This document shows, in pieces, positions 35,340 through 45,730 of a stretch of 64,000 nt of DNA. Position numbers and translations under genes: made by a program. This DNA comes from Carya illinoinensis (lineage: Eukaryota; Streptophyta; Magnoliopsida; Fagales; Juglandaceae): the NCBI RefSeq assembly GCF_018687715.1, contig NC_056765.1, forward strand, positions 27,576,254 to 27,640,253, in the 5' to 3' direction. The notes beneath the pieces are model-generated. The model worked only from the letters and a program-made list of their open reading frames with translations, was not told the DNA's origin and searched no databases. The first letter of the stretch is position 1. Each line of letters starts with the position of its first letter.

Positions 35340-36420
35340 TGGCAATTCCAATACTGTCAAAGAACTGAAACCAATGCGTACGTTGGTCCTTTTTAAGTGG
35401 TTGTTTTAAAGAGTGTTTCTGCTTGTAGTCTGGGTATAGGATTTAATTTGTAAGAAATGTTTAGAATTAAAGAACAAGTTTAGAATAATTGATGGATGTT
35501 TATTATGGGTTCAGGTTCACTATAATTGAGGAACAAAACCAGTGTGAGTCCTTTCGCTTTAGATCAATCTGGTGCTGATGTGCATGACATGATGTTTGGA
35601 TTTGGTCCGCTGTGGATGGCCCACAGCAATAAATTGATTTGTCCTTCAAGTGATATTTGACAGTTTTTGTCCGAATCTGGCCTCTTATGGTTCTCTTATT
35701 GAAGGGAGCAATGATGCTTAGGAAAGAACTGAAACCAATGCGTTGGTCCTTTTTAAGTAGTTGTTTTAAAGAGTGTTTCTGCTTGTAGTCTGGGTATAGG
35801 ATTTAATTTGTAAGAAATGTTTAGAATTAAAGAACAAGTTTAGAATAATTGATGGATGTTTATTATGGGTTCAGGTTCACTATAATTGAGGAATAAAACC
35901 AGTGTGAGTCCTTTCGCTTTAGATCAATCTGGTGCTGATGTGCATGACATGATGTTTGGATTTGGTCCGCTGTAGATGCTTTAGATCAATCTGGTGCTGA
36001 TGTGCATGACATGATGTTTGGATTTGGTCCGCTGTAGATGGCCCAGAGCAATAGATTGATTTGTCCTTCAAGTGATATTTGACAGTTTTTGTCCGAATCT
36101 GGCCTCTTATGGTTCTCTTATTGAAGGGAGCAATGATGCTTAGGAAAGAACTGAAACCAATGCGTTGGTCCTTTTCAAGTAGTTGTTTTAAAGAGTGTTT
36201 CTGCTTGTAGTCTGGGTATAGGATTTAATTTGTAAGAAATGTTTAGAATTAAATCCTGCCATATCTGAGCTTTGATGGTTAATGTAATGAAGTTGTGAGG
36301 ATAATTGTCCAAAAATAAAGAACAAGTTTAGAATGATGATGGATGTTTATTATGGGTTCAGGTTCACTTTGATGCTTTCCAATTTTGGATCCTCTCCATT
36401 TTTCTCGTGTATGGGGTCCA
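35340..36420 (+). repeat. Membrane-gene 3-prime UTR, three tandem units
   Basis: AGAACTGAAACCAATGCG occurs at 35,361, 35,725 and 36,147, each followed by CTTTTTAAGTAGTTGTTTTAAAGAGTG and the same 350-bp unit. Within the second unit a 62-bp stretch starting CTTTAGATCAATCTGG is itself doubled (35,917 and 35,979). It matches the UTRs after 21,737 and 39,856, but no coding part remains. Confidence 0.8.
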
Positions 36421-36559
36421 TTTAATAGTTTATTATAAGAGGCTGTCGAAGTAAAACATTTTACAAAGTTTTAAAGTAAAACCTTCCACTAGTGATTGAT
36501 AGGACGATGATAATATAATGAGGTGTAATGCTATCGTTATTTGTGATTGATATAAATGG

Positions 36560-37200
36560 TAAGTTTAAATTTACAGATTCCATTGTAGGGTACAATGTAC
36601 GTAGGATGAAACCGTAGTTTCTCTACTTTTTTTTTTTTTTTAATCTTTTCGCTTAATAAGAAGGGTAGAAAAATTGAAAAATAAATTATATAGTTGCTTA
36701 TTTTATTTAGTTAAATAGTAAAATACTAAGAGTTGAATAAGTATCAGATAAAAGTAGATTTCAGGTTTCTGACTGAGGCTTAGGGAGTAGGAAATAGGAA
36801 ATAGGAATATCACGAACAAAACTGCAAACACCATTCTAGGGTACGTACGATGAAACTTTAGTTGTTTGAAAAATAATATTTACAATCGTAATTATGTAAG
36901 TGATGCGTAATCTTTTTAAAAAAAATAAATTAATACGAAACTTATGTGTTCATAGACTCGACTCTTCTTCACGAGCATCTTTTAATTAGACGTTTGTATT
37001 ATATATATATGCTTCTGTATTGTTTACTGACAGTTTTAAAAACATGTTTCGTCCTGTAGCATTAATGGATGTCGTAAAATTTGGTGGTTGGATGTTGATT
37101 TTCAATGGCTAAAGGAGAAAAGCTAGTGGACGGATACCTATCGCTAGTAAACTAGCTAGATAAAAGATAACGAAATAATAATATGAAACCCATCGCTTGA
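36560..37200 (+). pseudogene. NC2-alpha 3-prime UTR-only copy
   Basis: The UTR motifs occur in the order seen after 31,838: CCATTGTAGGGTACAATGTACG, a second copy AACACCATTCTAGGGTACGTACG, then TTAGACGTTTGTATTATAT and TTTGGTGGTTGGATGTTG. No NC2-alpha coding sequence precedes it, so an internal deletion joined membrane-gene UTR to NC2-alpha UTR. Confidence 0.65.
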
Positions 37201-37423
37201 AAAGATGCAGACCAAGGAGAGGGAAGAGGGGGACGAAGGTCCAAGGAGAGGTAAGAGGGGAGGAAGGAGAAGGCGTACAAAAATTTGATATTGTATTTTT
37301 ATTTTTCCTCCCTTTGAACTTGGCGTTAGACTGTGTCGTCGCACGACTCGGATGCGAGTGCACCTTTGGACGTAACGGGGAATTGCATGGGACACCTTGG
37401 GCAAATGGAACTGCAATATGCCT

Positions 37424-37686
37424 CGATCACATATGTCATAAACGCTACAGAGAAATTACTTATTTGATCAAAGTTGATATCTGGGTTACAGTTCCGGCCT
37501 GTAAGTATCACATATGTCATAAACGCTACAGAGAAATTAATGATTTGTTCAAAGTTGATATCTGGGTTACAGTTATCTTACAGTTGATATCTGGGTCGGT
37601 TCCTGCCTGTAAGTATCACATATGTCATAAACGCTACAGATAAATTAATTATTTGTTCGAAGTTGATATCTGGGTTACAGTTCCTG
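37424..37686. repeat. Minisatellite, three units of 80-110 bp
   Basis: TATCACATATGTCATAAACG begins units at about 37,427, 37,506 and 37,614, each running through GTTGATATCTGGGTTACAG. The repeat is present identically in unit 2 at 56,893-57,152. The reading frame across it (CHKRYREI) is repeat-derived. Confidence 0.8.
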
Positions 37687-38571
37687 TGAGGATCCGTGCA
37701 CGCGTACTCATGCATTGAGGCGGCCGGCTGGTGGAAGTATATATAGAACAGTTCATGAAGTGCCACTACCGACCGTATAAGTGATAATACTATAAGAAAA
37801 TGCTACGTACTTCCCGCTAAGAGTTATCGTTGAGACTTTTTATTTTTTTATTATTATTATTTTTACTTAACGATTAAGTAAATATTTTTTTAATAGTATT
37901 TTGAATTTTAAAAAAAAATATTTAAAAAAATATATGTAAAAAAAATAAAAATATAAAAGCAACTAACAGAAATCTCCAACCGGAGTTCCAGCAACAGAGC
38001 CACCCCAATGCTATATACAATATATACTGCTTTCTAATTAATTAGTACTTTACGGAAACGCTACAAAAGTTAAAATCATATGGGCAATTGGAAATATCAA
38101 CGAAATATCAAAGAAAAGTATAACTAATCGAAGAAAAAATATCAACGAAATGATTTGGTTGTGTTTTTGTAACTCAATATAGGCATTTGGACATGAGCTG
38201 TACGTATATATTCAAAACTTGAAATTCACGCTGGATTAGTCATCATCTCACTCTATATAATAAAAAAATTATTATTATTTTTTATTTACTATTTTAATGC
38301 ATTTTTTTAATACTCTTTTTTATTTTCATAATCTCCGACAAGGGGATTTTCATGTTCTCATAAAAGTAGTAAATTGAGAATTTATTTTATGAAAATAATA
38401 CTCTTTTAATACTAATCATCTTTTTAATATTGATCTCTCATAATGTGCGTAAAAGATGATAATGCGCGTAAAAGATCATTTTTTTACTACTCTTTTATAA
38501 ATTATAAATTTAATTTTCATTTTCTTTTATTTTCCATGGAGTACCAAACTGATGAAAGATGATCAAGATCC

Positions 38572-39150
38572 TAAGTTTTTAATGCTTTGTGCTTTTCTTT
38601 GAGAGATGTCTAGGTTGTGGGAAAGGAAAAGAAATAGAAGAGAAAGGTTCATTTGGTTGTTAGAGTGCACTGAGATCAACTTAGTTCAGAAATGGAAGAG
38701 AAAGGTTCATTTGGTTGTTAGAGTGTACTGAGATTAACTTAGTTCAGTTTAATTTTAAATTGAGCCTAACATCCAAAAACACAATTTTCAAATCACTAAA
38801 CTTATTTTAATTCAAAATCTTTTTACACGTGAGATCTACAATTTTTTTTAACTCAATACCTCTTTATAAGTGAGACCCACAATCTTTTTAATTTTTTCAT
38901 AAATAAATCTAAACTCATATTAATATCTAAATACATCTAAACTTATTTTAGATGAATCTTACAAAAATTACTTTATCATCTCAACTTATTATTATTTATA
39001 AAGAATCAACTTATCTCAACTCAATTTAATATCCGAAACAGTGCAAAACGTAAAAAATGGAAACTCATTAAGTATCTTGACTCTAATTACAAAACAGAAC
39101 TTATGTCGTTTTGGAATAAATCCAAACATTAGAAACTCACTCTGGCGCAA
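38572..39150. other. Non-coding stretch with short tandem duplication
   Basis: A 56-bp unit starting AGAGAAAGGTTCATTTGG occurs twice (38,639 and 38,696). The following AT-rich sequence resembles, reversed, 9240-9620. No gene is seen before the membrane gene. Confidence 0.5.
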
Positions 39151-39352
39151 TGGAGCATTTCCCTTTTAGATTTTTGGTACGCACGCAACCATCTACGTGT
39201 CAGTTTCTTATTGGCTGGTGTCACACCGATCCGGTCCAAGTTTTTCTCTATTTGTATCCTTTTATCTCCATAAAACAACCTTGTATACCAGCTTACTGCC
39301 CTGGATCTCTCCATTTCTACTACTTCAAAATAGCGCAAGAGTTTTTGAAAGG

Positions 39353-39856
39353 ATGCAGCTTTCCGTGGACTTGAGATTTATATTCCTGCCACCCATAGGC
39401 CTCGCCCGTAGGTTTCTAATATCCCAATTATACATCTATTGGCCTCAAAATGGCAACTTCCAACTTGAATACCTTCGCCTTCACATCATTACCCTTCTTA
39501 TCATCGTCGTTGTCATCCTACTCTGCCTTGTGATCTCGGTGAAGTTTGATCTGACTGTGGAGAGACCCAGGTTGCAGACAGCTGGAGATATATCGGGTCT
39601 GTTGACTATTTTACTTCTGGCCTCATTCATTTTGCCGCTCTCCCTCTTCTGGTTTGTTTATTTGATGCTCTTGATCTTATGTCCTTGTTCTAAGCACATT
39701 TTTAATCAGCTCAAGAGCTTTGTGTACTGGCTTCGTCACACTTTCAGAGCCACTTTCTTCTGCAATATCCGACCCCAAGAAGAATCAGAAACAATCGTAC
39801 CTCAAGTTGAGATTCAAGTACCGACTCAAGTTGAAGGGAGCATTTATAATGTTTAG
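39353..39856 (+). CDS. Intact unknown protein with two membrane segments
   Basis: The 167-residue frame starts at MQLSVDLRFIFLPP and ends in a TAG after GSIYNV. Residues about 44-63 (HIITLLIIVVVILLCLVISV) and 81-109 (within GLLTILLLASFILPLSLFWF and on) are strongly hydrophobic, joined by a short loop with charged residues. A CXC pair (110-112) and a soluble Gln/Glu/Val-rich tail follow. It is the only undamaged member of the family here: relatives at 10,962, 13,877/21,472 and 26,085 are truncated, interrupted or stopped. The start is chosen because the paralogue begins at the same codon; an in-frame upstream extension is open but lacks paralogue support. The 3-prime UTR recurs widely in the window. 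Function and location are unknown; a small integral membrane protein is inferred. Confidence 0.7.
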   Translation: MQLSVDLRFIFLPPIGLARRFLISQLYIYWPQNGNFQLEYLRLHIITLLIIVVVILLCLVISVKFDLTVERPRLQTAGDISGLLTILLLASFILPLSLFWFVYLMLLILCPCSKHIFNQLKSFVYWLRHTFRATFFCNIRPQEESETIVPQVEIQVPTQVEGSIYNV

Positions 39857-40255
39857 GAAAGAACTGAAACAAACGCTTTGGTCCTTTTAAATAGTAGTTT
39901 TCACTAGTGTTTCAGGCTTTCATCATTATTACAGGCTTTCAGCTTGTAAGAAATGTCAGAATTAAATCCTTCCATATCTTAGCTTTGGGGGTTAATGTAC
40001 TGAAGTTGTGAGTTTCTAAAAATAAATTAGAACAAGTTTCTAATAATGATGGATGTTTTTGGGCATTCAGATTCAGTTTGATGCTTTCCAATTTTGGATC
40101 CTCTCCATTTTACTTATGTATGAGGTTCATTTAGTACAAAACAGCTTAATTTTTGTTTTGTAGTTTAGATTCAAGATATCTGTGCGAGTTTTTAAACAAA
40201 AGACCTTTTAGCTTTTTGGTACGCACGCACCGATCTATAAACACATATATATGAT
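39857..40255 (+). other. 3-prime UTR and intergenic sequence
   Basis: GAAAGAACTGAAACAAACGC to GATGCTTTCCAATTTTGGATCC is the membrane-gene UTR (to about 40,140). Bases 40,200-40,260 (GGTACGCACGCACC, ATAAACACATATATATGATCATTG) match copy A minus strand near 3570-3515, which places the insertion site of Copia-2. Confidence 0.7.
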
Positions 40256-40260
40256 CATTG

Positions 40261-40537
40261 TATAAGGGAAGCATGTGTGGATTCCATTCAAACCAAAACA
40301 GAGCATATATAGCCGAAAATCATGCTCAATATTCTGTCATTAATTCTATATTTGGAGAATGATTCTAAGGCTGATTTCTAGGATTGTATATTGTAACAGT
40401 AGCTTAGTTTTAGCCTTACGGTTTACATGTTTCCTAAATTAGCTTTCCAATACTTTGTATATATTTTTGAACTTCTATCAATGGAATGTGAGGGAAAATT
40501 ATTCATTGAAAATCACAGTAATTCTTACCTCTCTACA
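40261..40537 (+). repeat. Copia-2 5-prime LTR
   Basis: It starts TATAAGGGAAGC and ends CCTCTCTACA. A TATA-like GCATATATAGCC is near 40,303-40,314. Its final A is the first base of an ATG formed with the primer site. Confidence 0.93.
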
Positions 40538-40549
40538 TGGTATCAGAAG
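40538..40549 (+). promoter_or_regulatory. Copia-2 primer binding site
   Basis: TGGTATCAGAAG immediately follows the LTR and is complementary, in its first ten bases, to the 3-prime end of initiator tRNA-Met. Confidence 0.85.
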
Positions 40550-40587
40550 AGCCGATCTCTACCGAGTCATCGATCCCAGTTTCCCCC

Positions 40588-43500
40588 ATGTCTACCCCAT
40601 CCGATCAAAACCCAACTTTTTCTCTCAACACCCAACCTCCTTCCGCAGCCGATAAACCACTCATTGTTCTCAACATCACTGCCCAAATCAATGAAAAGTT
40701 AACTCCCTCCACCTTTCCTCAATGGCGTGCTCAATTTGAAGCACTTCTTATTGGTTACGATTTACTCGACTTTGTCGAAGGCACCCTTCGGTGTCCCTCT
40801 TCTGCTGGTACCGACGCTGATGAGCTGCACAAAACCCACTGGGTTCGACAGGATAAATTAATCCTGAGTGCTATTTTAGCTTCCACATCCCCTTCAATCA
40901 CCCCCCTCATTGCTACGGCAAAGACCTCCCATGAAGCTTGGAAAAAGCTTAAAAATTTATATGCTAGCCGATCCCGAACTCGTGCTATGCAATTAAAGGA
41001 AGAACTCACTCTAATCCAGCGTGGCAATCGGTCTATCACCGAATATCTTCATGCTGTGAAGGCCTTGGCTGATGAAATAGCCATCATTGATCATTCAATT
41101 TCGGATGATGACCTAACTCTTTATGTGTTGAATGGTTTAGGTCCAGATTTTCGAGAGATAGCAGCGCCTATTCGAGCCCGAGAATCCTCACTGGCCTTTG
41201 AGGAGTTGCACGATCTTCTGGTTGGACATGAAGCTTATCTACGGCGCTTGGAAGCTGCAACGCAGCAACTGGTTGCTTCTGCAAATTTCACCAAGACGAA
41301 GCAGTCTTCGCACGGGGGCAATAGCTCGTGGTCCTTCAGGAAAAATGACACTGCACGTGGAAATCACAATTTTAGCCCAGGCCGAAATAACAATGGAGCA
41401 CAACGTGATGGGCGTCGCTCCAACAACAACTCTGGCAAGCCCAATAATTCCAATCGGCGCTACCAGCCCAAATGCCAACTTTGTGATCAGCTGGGCCATA
41501 TTGCAAAGTCCTGTCCGAAAATTCATTCCCAGAATGTTTCTATCAATTGTGCCACATCTTCCAATGGACAGGATAAAACTTGGTTACTTGATTCAGCCGC
41601 TTCCCATAATATCACGGGTGATCTTTCCAATTTATCTATTCATTCCGAATATGATGGAACTGATGAAGTAATTCTTGGTGATGGTTCAGGTTTGGCAGTC
41701 TCACACATTGGTTCTTTGTCTTTGCACTCTCCTCACCGAACTTTTACATTGCGTGATACTCTTTGTGTTCCAAACCTTTGCAAAAATCTAATTTCTGTTC
41801 ATCACCTTACCAAACAAAATAATGTCATTGTTGAATTTCACCCCTTTTATTTTCTTGTGAAGGACAAGATAACGGGGGCGATTCTACTAAAAGGAGCATG
41901 TGACAATGGCATCTATACCTTCCCGGACTCAATGGTGACATCAAAAAAAGTTGCTAATGTGCATGAACGGACTTCTATTGATGGATGGCACAAGCGTCTT
42001 GGGCATCCCTCTCTTAAAATTGTTCATCATCTTGTTAAGAAATTTTCTCTTCCTATTTCATCAAATAAAAATTTGTCTTCACTATGTCATTCATGTTCTA
42101 TTAATAAAGCCCATCAACAACCCTTTCGTGCAAATAGTCTCCAAAGTCATGAGCCCCTTGAACTTATTTACACGGATGTGTGGGGTCCAGCTAGTTATAC
42201 TGGAATTGATGGATCACGATATTACCTTATCTTTGTTGATCATTATACAAAATATATATGGTTTTATCCAATGATCACTAAATCCGGTGTTTCTAATATT
42301 TTTCCGCATTTCAAAAAGTTTGTTGAAACTCGTTTTCAAAAATCAATCAAAACATTATATTCAGACAATGGTGGTGAGTTTATTGCTTTGAAATCATATC
42401 TCTCACTTCATGGAATAACTCACTACACCACAGCCCCCCATACCCCGCAACAAAATGGTGTCTCTGAACGTCGTCATCGTCACCTTGTCGAAACGGGCCT
42501 TACACTTCTTCATGATGCAAATCTTGATTTTTCTTATTGGCCTCATGCCTTTCAAACAGCCTCTTATCTCATAAATAGACAGCCCACACCTCTTCTTCAA
42601 GAAAAATCACCCTTTGAAGCTCTTTTCGGTCAAAAACCAAATTATTTAAAATTAAAAAAATTTGGTTGTCTTTGTTATCCCCTCACACGGCCCTATAACT
42701 CAAATAAAATGCAGCCCAAATCGAAAGCCTGTCTCTTTCTCGGATATTCACCCACTCAAAACGCATACAAGTGCCTTGAACCTCAAACAAAAAAAATCTT
42801 CTTTTCCCGACACGTGTTGTTTGATGAAAGTCAACAACCTTCCATTCCCTTTCAACCCGTACCTTCCGTCTCCATCTCGAACAGTCCAGAACCTCACACT
42901 TTTATTCCTCTTCAATTCGGTGCCCAGCAGGTTGCAGTCCCTTCATCACTCGTGTCCGGCGCAGCAGCATCTTCGCACCTTCTGGAAGGTTCACCTGCTA
43001 TTGTCACGTTCTCCTCAGGTAATTTCGGATCCCCTGTTGCTTTCCCTCATGATTCTTTTCATGCTGTAAATCCCAATATTTCTAATCCGAATCCATCTTT
43101 AGATGAAAATAGGAATATTTCTCCATTAAATCTACCCACATCTTCTCCTATTTTATCTATGGATACAAACCTAGGTTCAGATTCTAATCCCCCCAATTCG
43201 AATTTCATAAACCCTCCCCAAACAAATAATCCCTCCCAACGTACTCACAACATGACCACACGTTCAATGAATCAAATTTTCAAACCAAAACAGCTCCATA
43301 CAGTGTCCAAATATCCTCTTCCCCCGACCATAGAACCAACGAGTGTGAGCCAAGCCATTTCTCAACCTCACTGGCGTGAAGCCATGTCCACTGAGCTTAC
43401 TGCTCTAATGAAACATGGGACTTGGGACCTAGTTTTACCACCTTCAAACTGTCAACCCGTGGGCTGTAAGTGGGTTTTCCGAGTAAAAAGGAAAGCTGAT

Positions 43501-44928
43501 GGGTCAGTGGACAGATTCAAAGCCCGTCTAGTTGCTAAGGGTTATAATCAACGTCCTGGTGTTGATTACAAGGAAACCTTCAGTCCTGTGGTTAAACCAG
43601 CAACTATTAGAGCTGTTTTATCTATTGCAGTCATGAATGGATGGGATTTAAGACAAATGGATGTCAACAACGCATTTCTGAATGGTGAATTGACTGAAAC
43701 GGTTTTCATGGCCCAACCCCCGGGGTTCAAGGATTTGTCCAAACCTCACCATGTTTGTAGACTGAAAAAGGCAATTTATGGGCTTAAACAAGCCCCACGG
43801 GCTTGGTACACAGCACTCAAAAATGCCATTCTTCAACTGGGTTTTCACAATTCCAAGGCTGACTCTTCTCTCTTTATTTACAGCCACGGCTCCAACCTAT
43901 GTTATTTCCTAGTCTATGTTGATGATCTTGTTATTACTGGAAATAACTCAATTCTTGTGGCCAATATTATAAAGCAACTTGGTGATATGTTCTCTCTCAA
44001 GGATATGGGTTCTCTTAATTTTTTCTTGGGGATTGAGGTAATTCCCACTCGGGCTGGGTTATTTCTCTCACAACATAAATATGTTCGTGAACTGTTAGAC
44101 AACACCAGTATGAGCAGTGCAAAAGATGTTTCAACACCTCTTTCTACAACCCAATCTCTTCAATTAATTGATGGTACAGTTGCTGTAGACAGCTCTGAGT
44201 TTCGTCGAGTCATTGGCAACCTTCAATATCTTTCCTTGACACGTCCAGACATCTCCTTTGCAGTCAACAAACTTTCTCAATTTATGCACAAGCCAACTAC
44301 AAATCACTGGACAGCAACAAAAAGACTTCTCCGCTACTTAAAACAAACCATTTTCTATGGTATTCAGATCCACAAAACTGGTTCTCCTGTCTTAAGGACA
44401 TACTCCGATGCCGACTGGGCTGGCAATATGGATGACCGTACTTCAACCTCTGCATATATTAGTTTTTTGGGCCCTAATCCCATCTCTTGGAGCTCAAAGA
44501 AACAAAGGGCTGTTGCACGCTCCTCAACAGAGGCTGAATACCGGGCTCTAGCTAATGCGGCTTCCGAGACAATGTGGCTGTCCACTCTCTTCAAGGAGCT
44601 AGCTTTTTCAGTCCAAGAATCTCCCCAGCTGCTTTGTGATAATCTCGGAGCCACTCATCTCAGCTTTAACCCAGTCAATCATTCGCGTATGAAGCATATT
44701 CAGATTGACCTTCATTTTGTGCGTGACTTAGTGCAAAAAGGAAGCCTCCAAGTTAAACATGTGCATACTCAGGATCAATTGGCTGATCTGTTAACCAAGC
44801 CACTGTCAAAACAGCGCACAGAATTGCTACGAACCAAGATTGGTCTTGCCGATGGAAGCTCAATCTTGCGGGGGCGTATAAGGGAAGCATGTGTGGATTC
44901 CATTCAAACCAAAACAGAGCATATATAG
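40588..44928 (+). CDS. Copia-2 gag-pol polyprotein, intact
   Basis: The open frame begins at an ATG (40,537) that overlaps the LTR/primer-site junction. The ATG at 40,588 (MSTPSDQNPTF) is the more likely start, as it lies outside the primer site. Residues are counted from 40,537, 1,463 in all. Gag with a zinc knuckle CX2CX4HX4C at 313-326; protease DSA at D352; integrase zinc region from H485 and core residues D547, D610 and E644; reverse transcriptase with YVDD at D1129/D1130; RNase H with D1291, D1293 and E1332/E1334. The stop (TAG, 44,926-44,928) lies inside the 3-prime LTR, so the last 17 codons are LTR-encoded. No stop or frameshift is present. Confidence 0.95.
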   Translation: MSTPSDQNPTFSLNTQPPSAADKPLIVLNITAQINEKLTPSTFPQWRAQFEALLIGYDLLDFVEGTLRCPSSAGTDADELHKTHWVRQDKLILSAILASTSPSITPLIATAKTSHEAWKKLKNLYASRSRTRAMQLKEELTLIQRGNRSITEYLHAVKALADEIAIIDHSISDDDLTLYVLNGLGPDFREIAAPIRARESSLAFEELHDLLVGHEAYLRRLEAATQQLVASANFTKTKQSSHGGNSSWSFRKNDTARGNHNFSPGRNNNGAQRDGRRSNNNSGKPNNSNRRYQPKCQLCDQLGHIAKSCPKIHSQNVSINCATSSNGQDKTWLLDSAASHNITGDLSNLSIHSEYDGTDEVILGDGSGLAVSHIGSLSLHSPHRTFTLRDTLCVPNLCKNLISVHHLTKQNNVIVEFHPFYFLVKDKITGAILLKGACDNGIYTFPDSMVTSKKVANVHERTSIDGWHKRLGHPSLKIVHHLVKKFSLPISSNKNLSSLCHSCSINKAHQQPFRANSLQSHEPLELIYTDVWGPASYTGIDGSRYYLIFVDHYTKYIWFYPMITKSGVSNIFPHFKKFVETRFQKSIKTLYSDNGGEFIALKSYLSLHGITHYTTAPHTPQQNGVSERRHRHLVETGLTLLHDANLDFSYWPHAFQTASYLINRQPTPLLQEKSPFEALFGQKPNYLKLKKFGCLCYPLTRPYNSNKMQPKSKACLFLGYSPTQNAYKCLEPQTKKIFFSRHVLFDESQQPSIPFQPVPSVSISNSPEPHTFIPLQFGAQQVAVPSSLVSGAAASSHLLEGSPAIVTFSSGNFGSPVAFPHDSFHAVNPNISNPNPSLDENRNISPLNLPTSSPILSMDTNLGSDSNPPNSNFINPPQTNNPSQRTHNMTTRSMNQIFKPKQLHTVSKYPLPPTIEPTSVSQAISQPHWREAMSTELTALMKHGTWDLVLPPSNCQPVGCKWVFRVKRKADGSVDRFKARLVAKGYNQRPGVDYKETFSPVVKPATIRAVLSIAVMNGWDLRQMDVNNAFLNGELTETVFMAQPPGFKDLSKPHHVCRLKKAIYGLKQAPRAWYTALKNAILQLGFHNSKADSSLFIYSHGSNLCYFLVYVDDLVITGNNSILVANIIKQLGDMFSLKDMGSLNFFLGIEVIPTRAGLFLSQHKYVRELLDNTSMSSAKDVSTPLSTTQSLQLIDGTVAVDSSEFRRVIGNLQYLSLTRPDISFAVNKLSQFMHKPTTNHWTATKRLLRYLKQTIFYGIQIHKTGSPVLRTYSDADWAGNMDDRTSTSAYISFLGPNPISWSSKKQRAVARSSTEAEYRALANAASETMWLSTLFKELAFSVQESPQLLCDNLGATHLSFNPVNHSRMKHIQIDLHFVRDLVQKGSLQVKHVHTQDQLADLLTKPLSKQRTELLRTKIGLADGSSILRGRIREACVDSIQTKTEHI
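44866..44876 (+). promoter_or_regulatory. Copia-2 polypurine tract
   Basis: TTGCGGGGGCG precedes the 3-prime LTR; the G-run is the likely plus-strand primer. The tract is inside the coding frame. Confidence 0.6.
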
Positions 44929-45153
44929 CCGAAAATCATGCTCAATATTCTGTCATTAATTCTATATTTGGAGAATGATTCTAAGGCTGATTTCTAGGAT
45001 TGTATATTGTAACAGTAGCTTAGTTTTAGCCTTACGGTTTACATGTTTCCTAAATTAGCTTTCCAATACTTTGTATATATTTTTGAACTTCTATCAATGG
45101 AATGTGAGGGAAAATTATTCATTGAAAATCACAGTAATTCTTACCTCTCTACA
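44877..45153 (+). repeat. Copia-2 3-prime LTR
   Basis: Reads the same as 40,261-40,537. It encodes the polyprotein C-terminus in its first 52 bases and is followed by the CATTG duplication. Confidence 0.93.
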
Positions 45154-45158
45154 CATTG

Positions 45159-45730
45159 ATTCGGTGGGGCTTCTCTCTTCTTGCTTGCGCGCGGTGATTG
45201 AAAGCGGTGAAGTTACCAGAGTTCATGGAGGTCGTACGGCCTGTGGAGAACGATGAATCGTAGAACTTCAAAACGCTGTTTTCATTCTACTCCAGCTTCA
45301 AAACATTGCTCGTTGCCTTCTGACTCTCTAGACTCTTATATGTATGCTACCTCTTCATTATTTTTCGTACTTGCTTTATATTTATTTTTATCGGAGTTGG
45401 CGTTTTATCTTTTTTTCTGGGGTAATGAAAAACTCTACTAAACTGGGTTCAATCTATACTTCTCTCTATGTACGCTGCCTTTTTGTAAAGTTCTTGTTTT
45501 GAATTTTCTTTTACATTGAATTGCTGTAAGTGTTCATTCTCTGTCAGGTTTTAATAATTGTTTTGTTGTACATTTGACTGGTTGTATGTGTATAACGGTT
45601 TAAACTTCTGGGTTAGGAATGATTATGTAAGGTACTGATTCGTTTTTAATAGTCACTGACTTCGAGATATCTTCGAGTGCATGATGAGTGTTCTATGTGC
45701 CTTTTTCTTTAAATAAAAAAAAAAAAAAAA
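45159..45730 (+). pseudogene. Unknown 5-prime exon MEVV..VENDES, copy D, and intron
   Basis: The ATG at 45,225 opens MEVVRPVENDES and stops at codon 14. Homology with copy A (minus strand, 3515-2610) continues through the following intron-like sequence, with about 90 bp missing after TATTCCAGCT. Copia-2 sits about 70 bp upstream of the ATG. No later exon of this gene follows. Confidence 0.5.

Larger units (their letters stand above)
34300..38571 (+). repeat. Segmental duplication, unit 1 (4.27 kb)
   Basis: It aligns in the same orientation with 53,806-58,040 over its whole length, with scattered substitutions and a few indels. It begins near ACAA(A/C)AAATTTTCTTGCAAC and ends exactly at GATCAAGATCC; unit 2 continues from there into a CACTA transposon. 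It contains membrane-gene UTR repeats, an NC2-alpha UTR and a minisatellite. It has about three membrane-gene UTR units where unit 2 has two, and it lacks about 320 bp present near 54,800-55,130. Confidence 0.92.
40261..45153 (+). mobile_element. Copia-2, intact Ty1/copia retrotransposon with TA...CA ends
   Basis: The 4,893-bp element has two 277-bp LTRs that I read as identical, a primer site directly after the 5-prime LTR, a full polyprotein and a CATTG target duplication (40,256-40,260 and 45,154-45,158). The unoccupied site is preserved in copy A (minus strand, GATCATTGATTGGGTGGG near 3520). This fixes the element ends as TATAAGG...CTCTACA, a non-canonical TA...CA pair. Size and gag type suggest the Ale-like (Retrofit/Hopscotch) group, which is inference. 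Identical LTRs and an intact frame indicate very recent, possibly ongoing, activity. Confidence 0.95.

Noticed and set aside
37197..37643. 148-codon frame with repeated ICHKRYRE
   Set aside because: Half of it is a three-unit minisatellite and the rest has no similarity I recognise; its presence in both segmental copies is explained by recent duplication.
37427..37690. Possible CRISPR-like spacing of three repeats
   Set aside because: The units are contiguous minisatellite copies in a plant genome, without unique spacers or cas genes.
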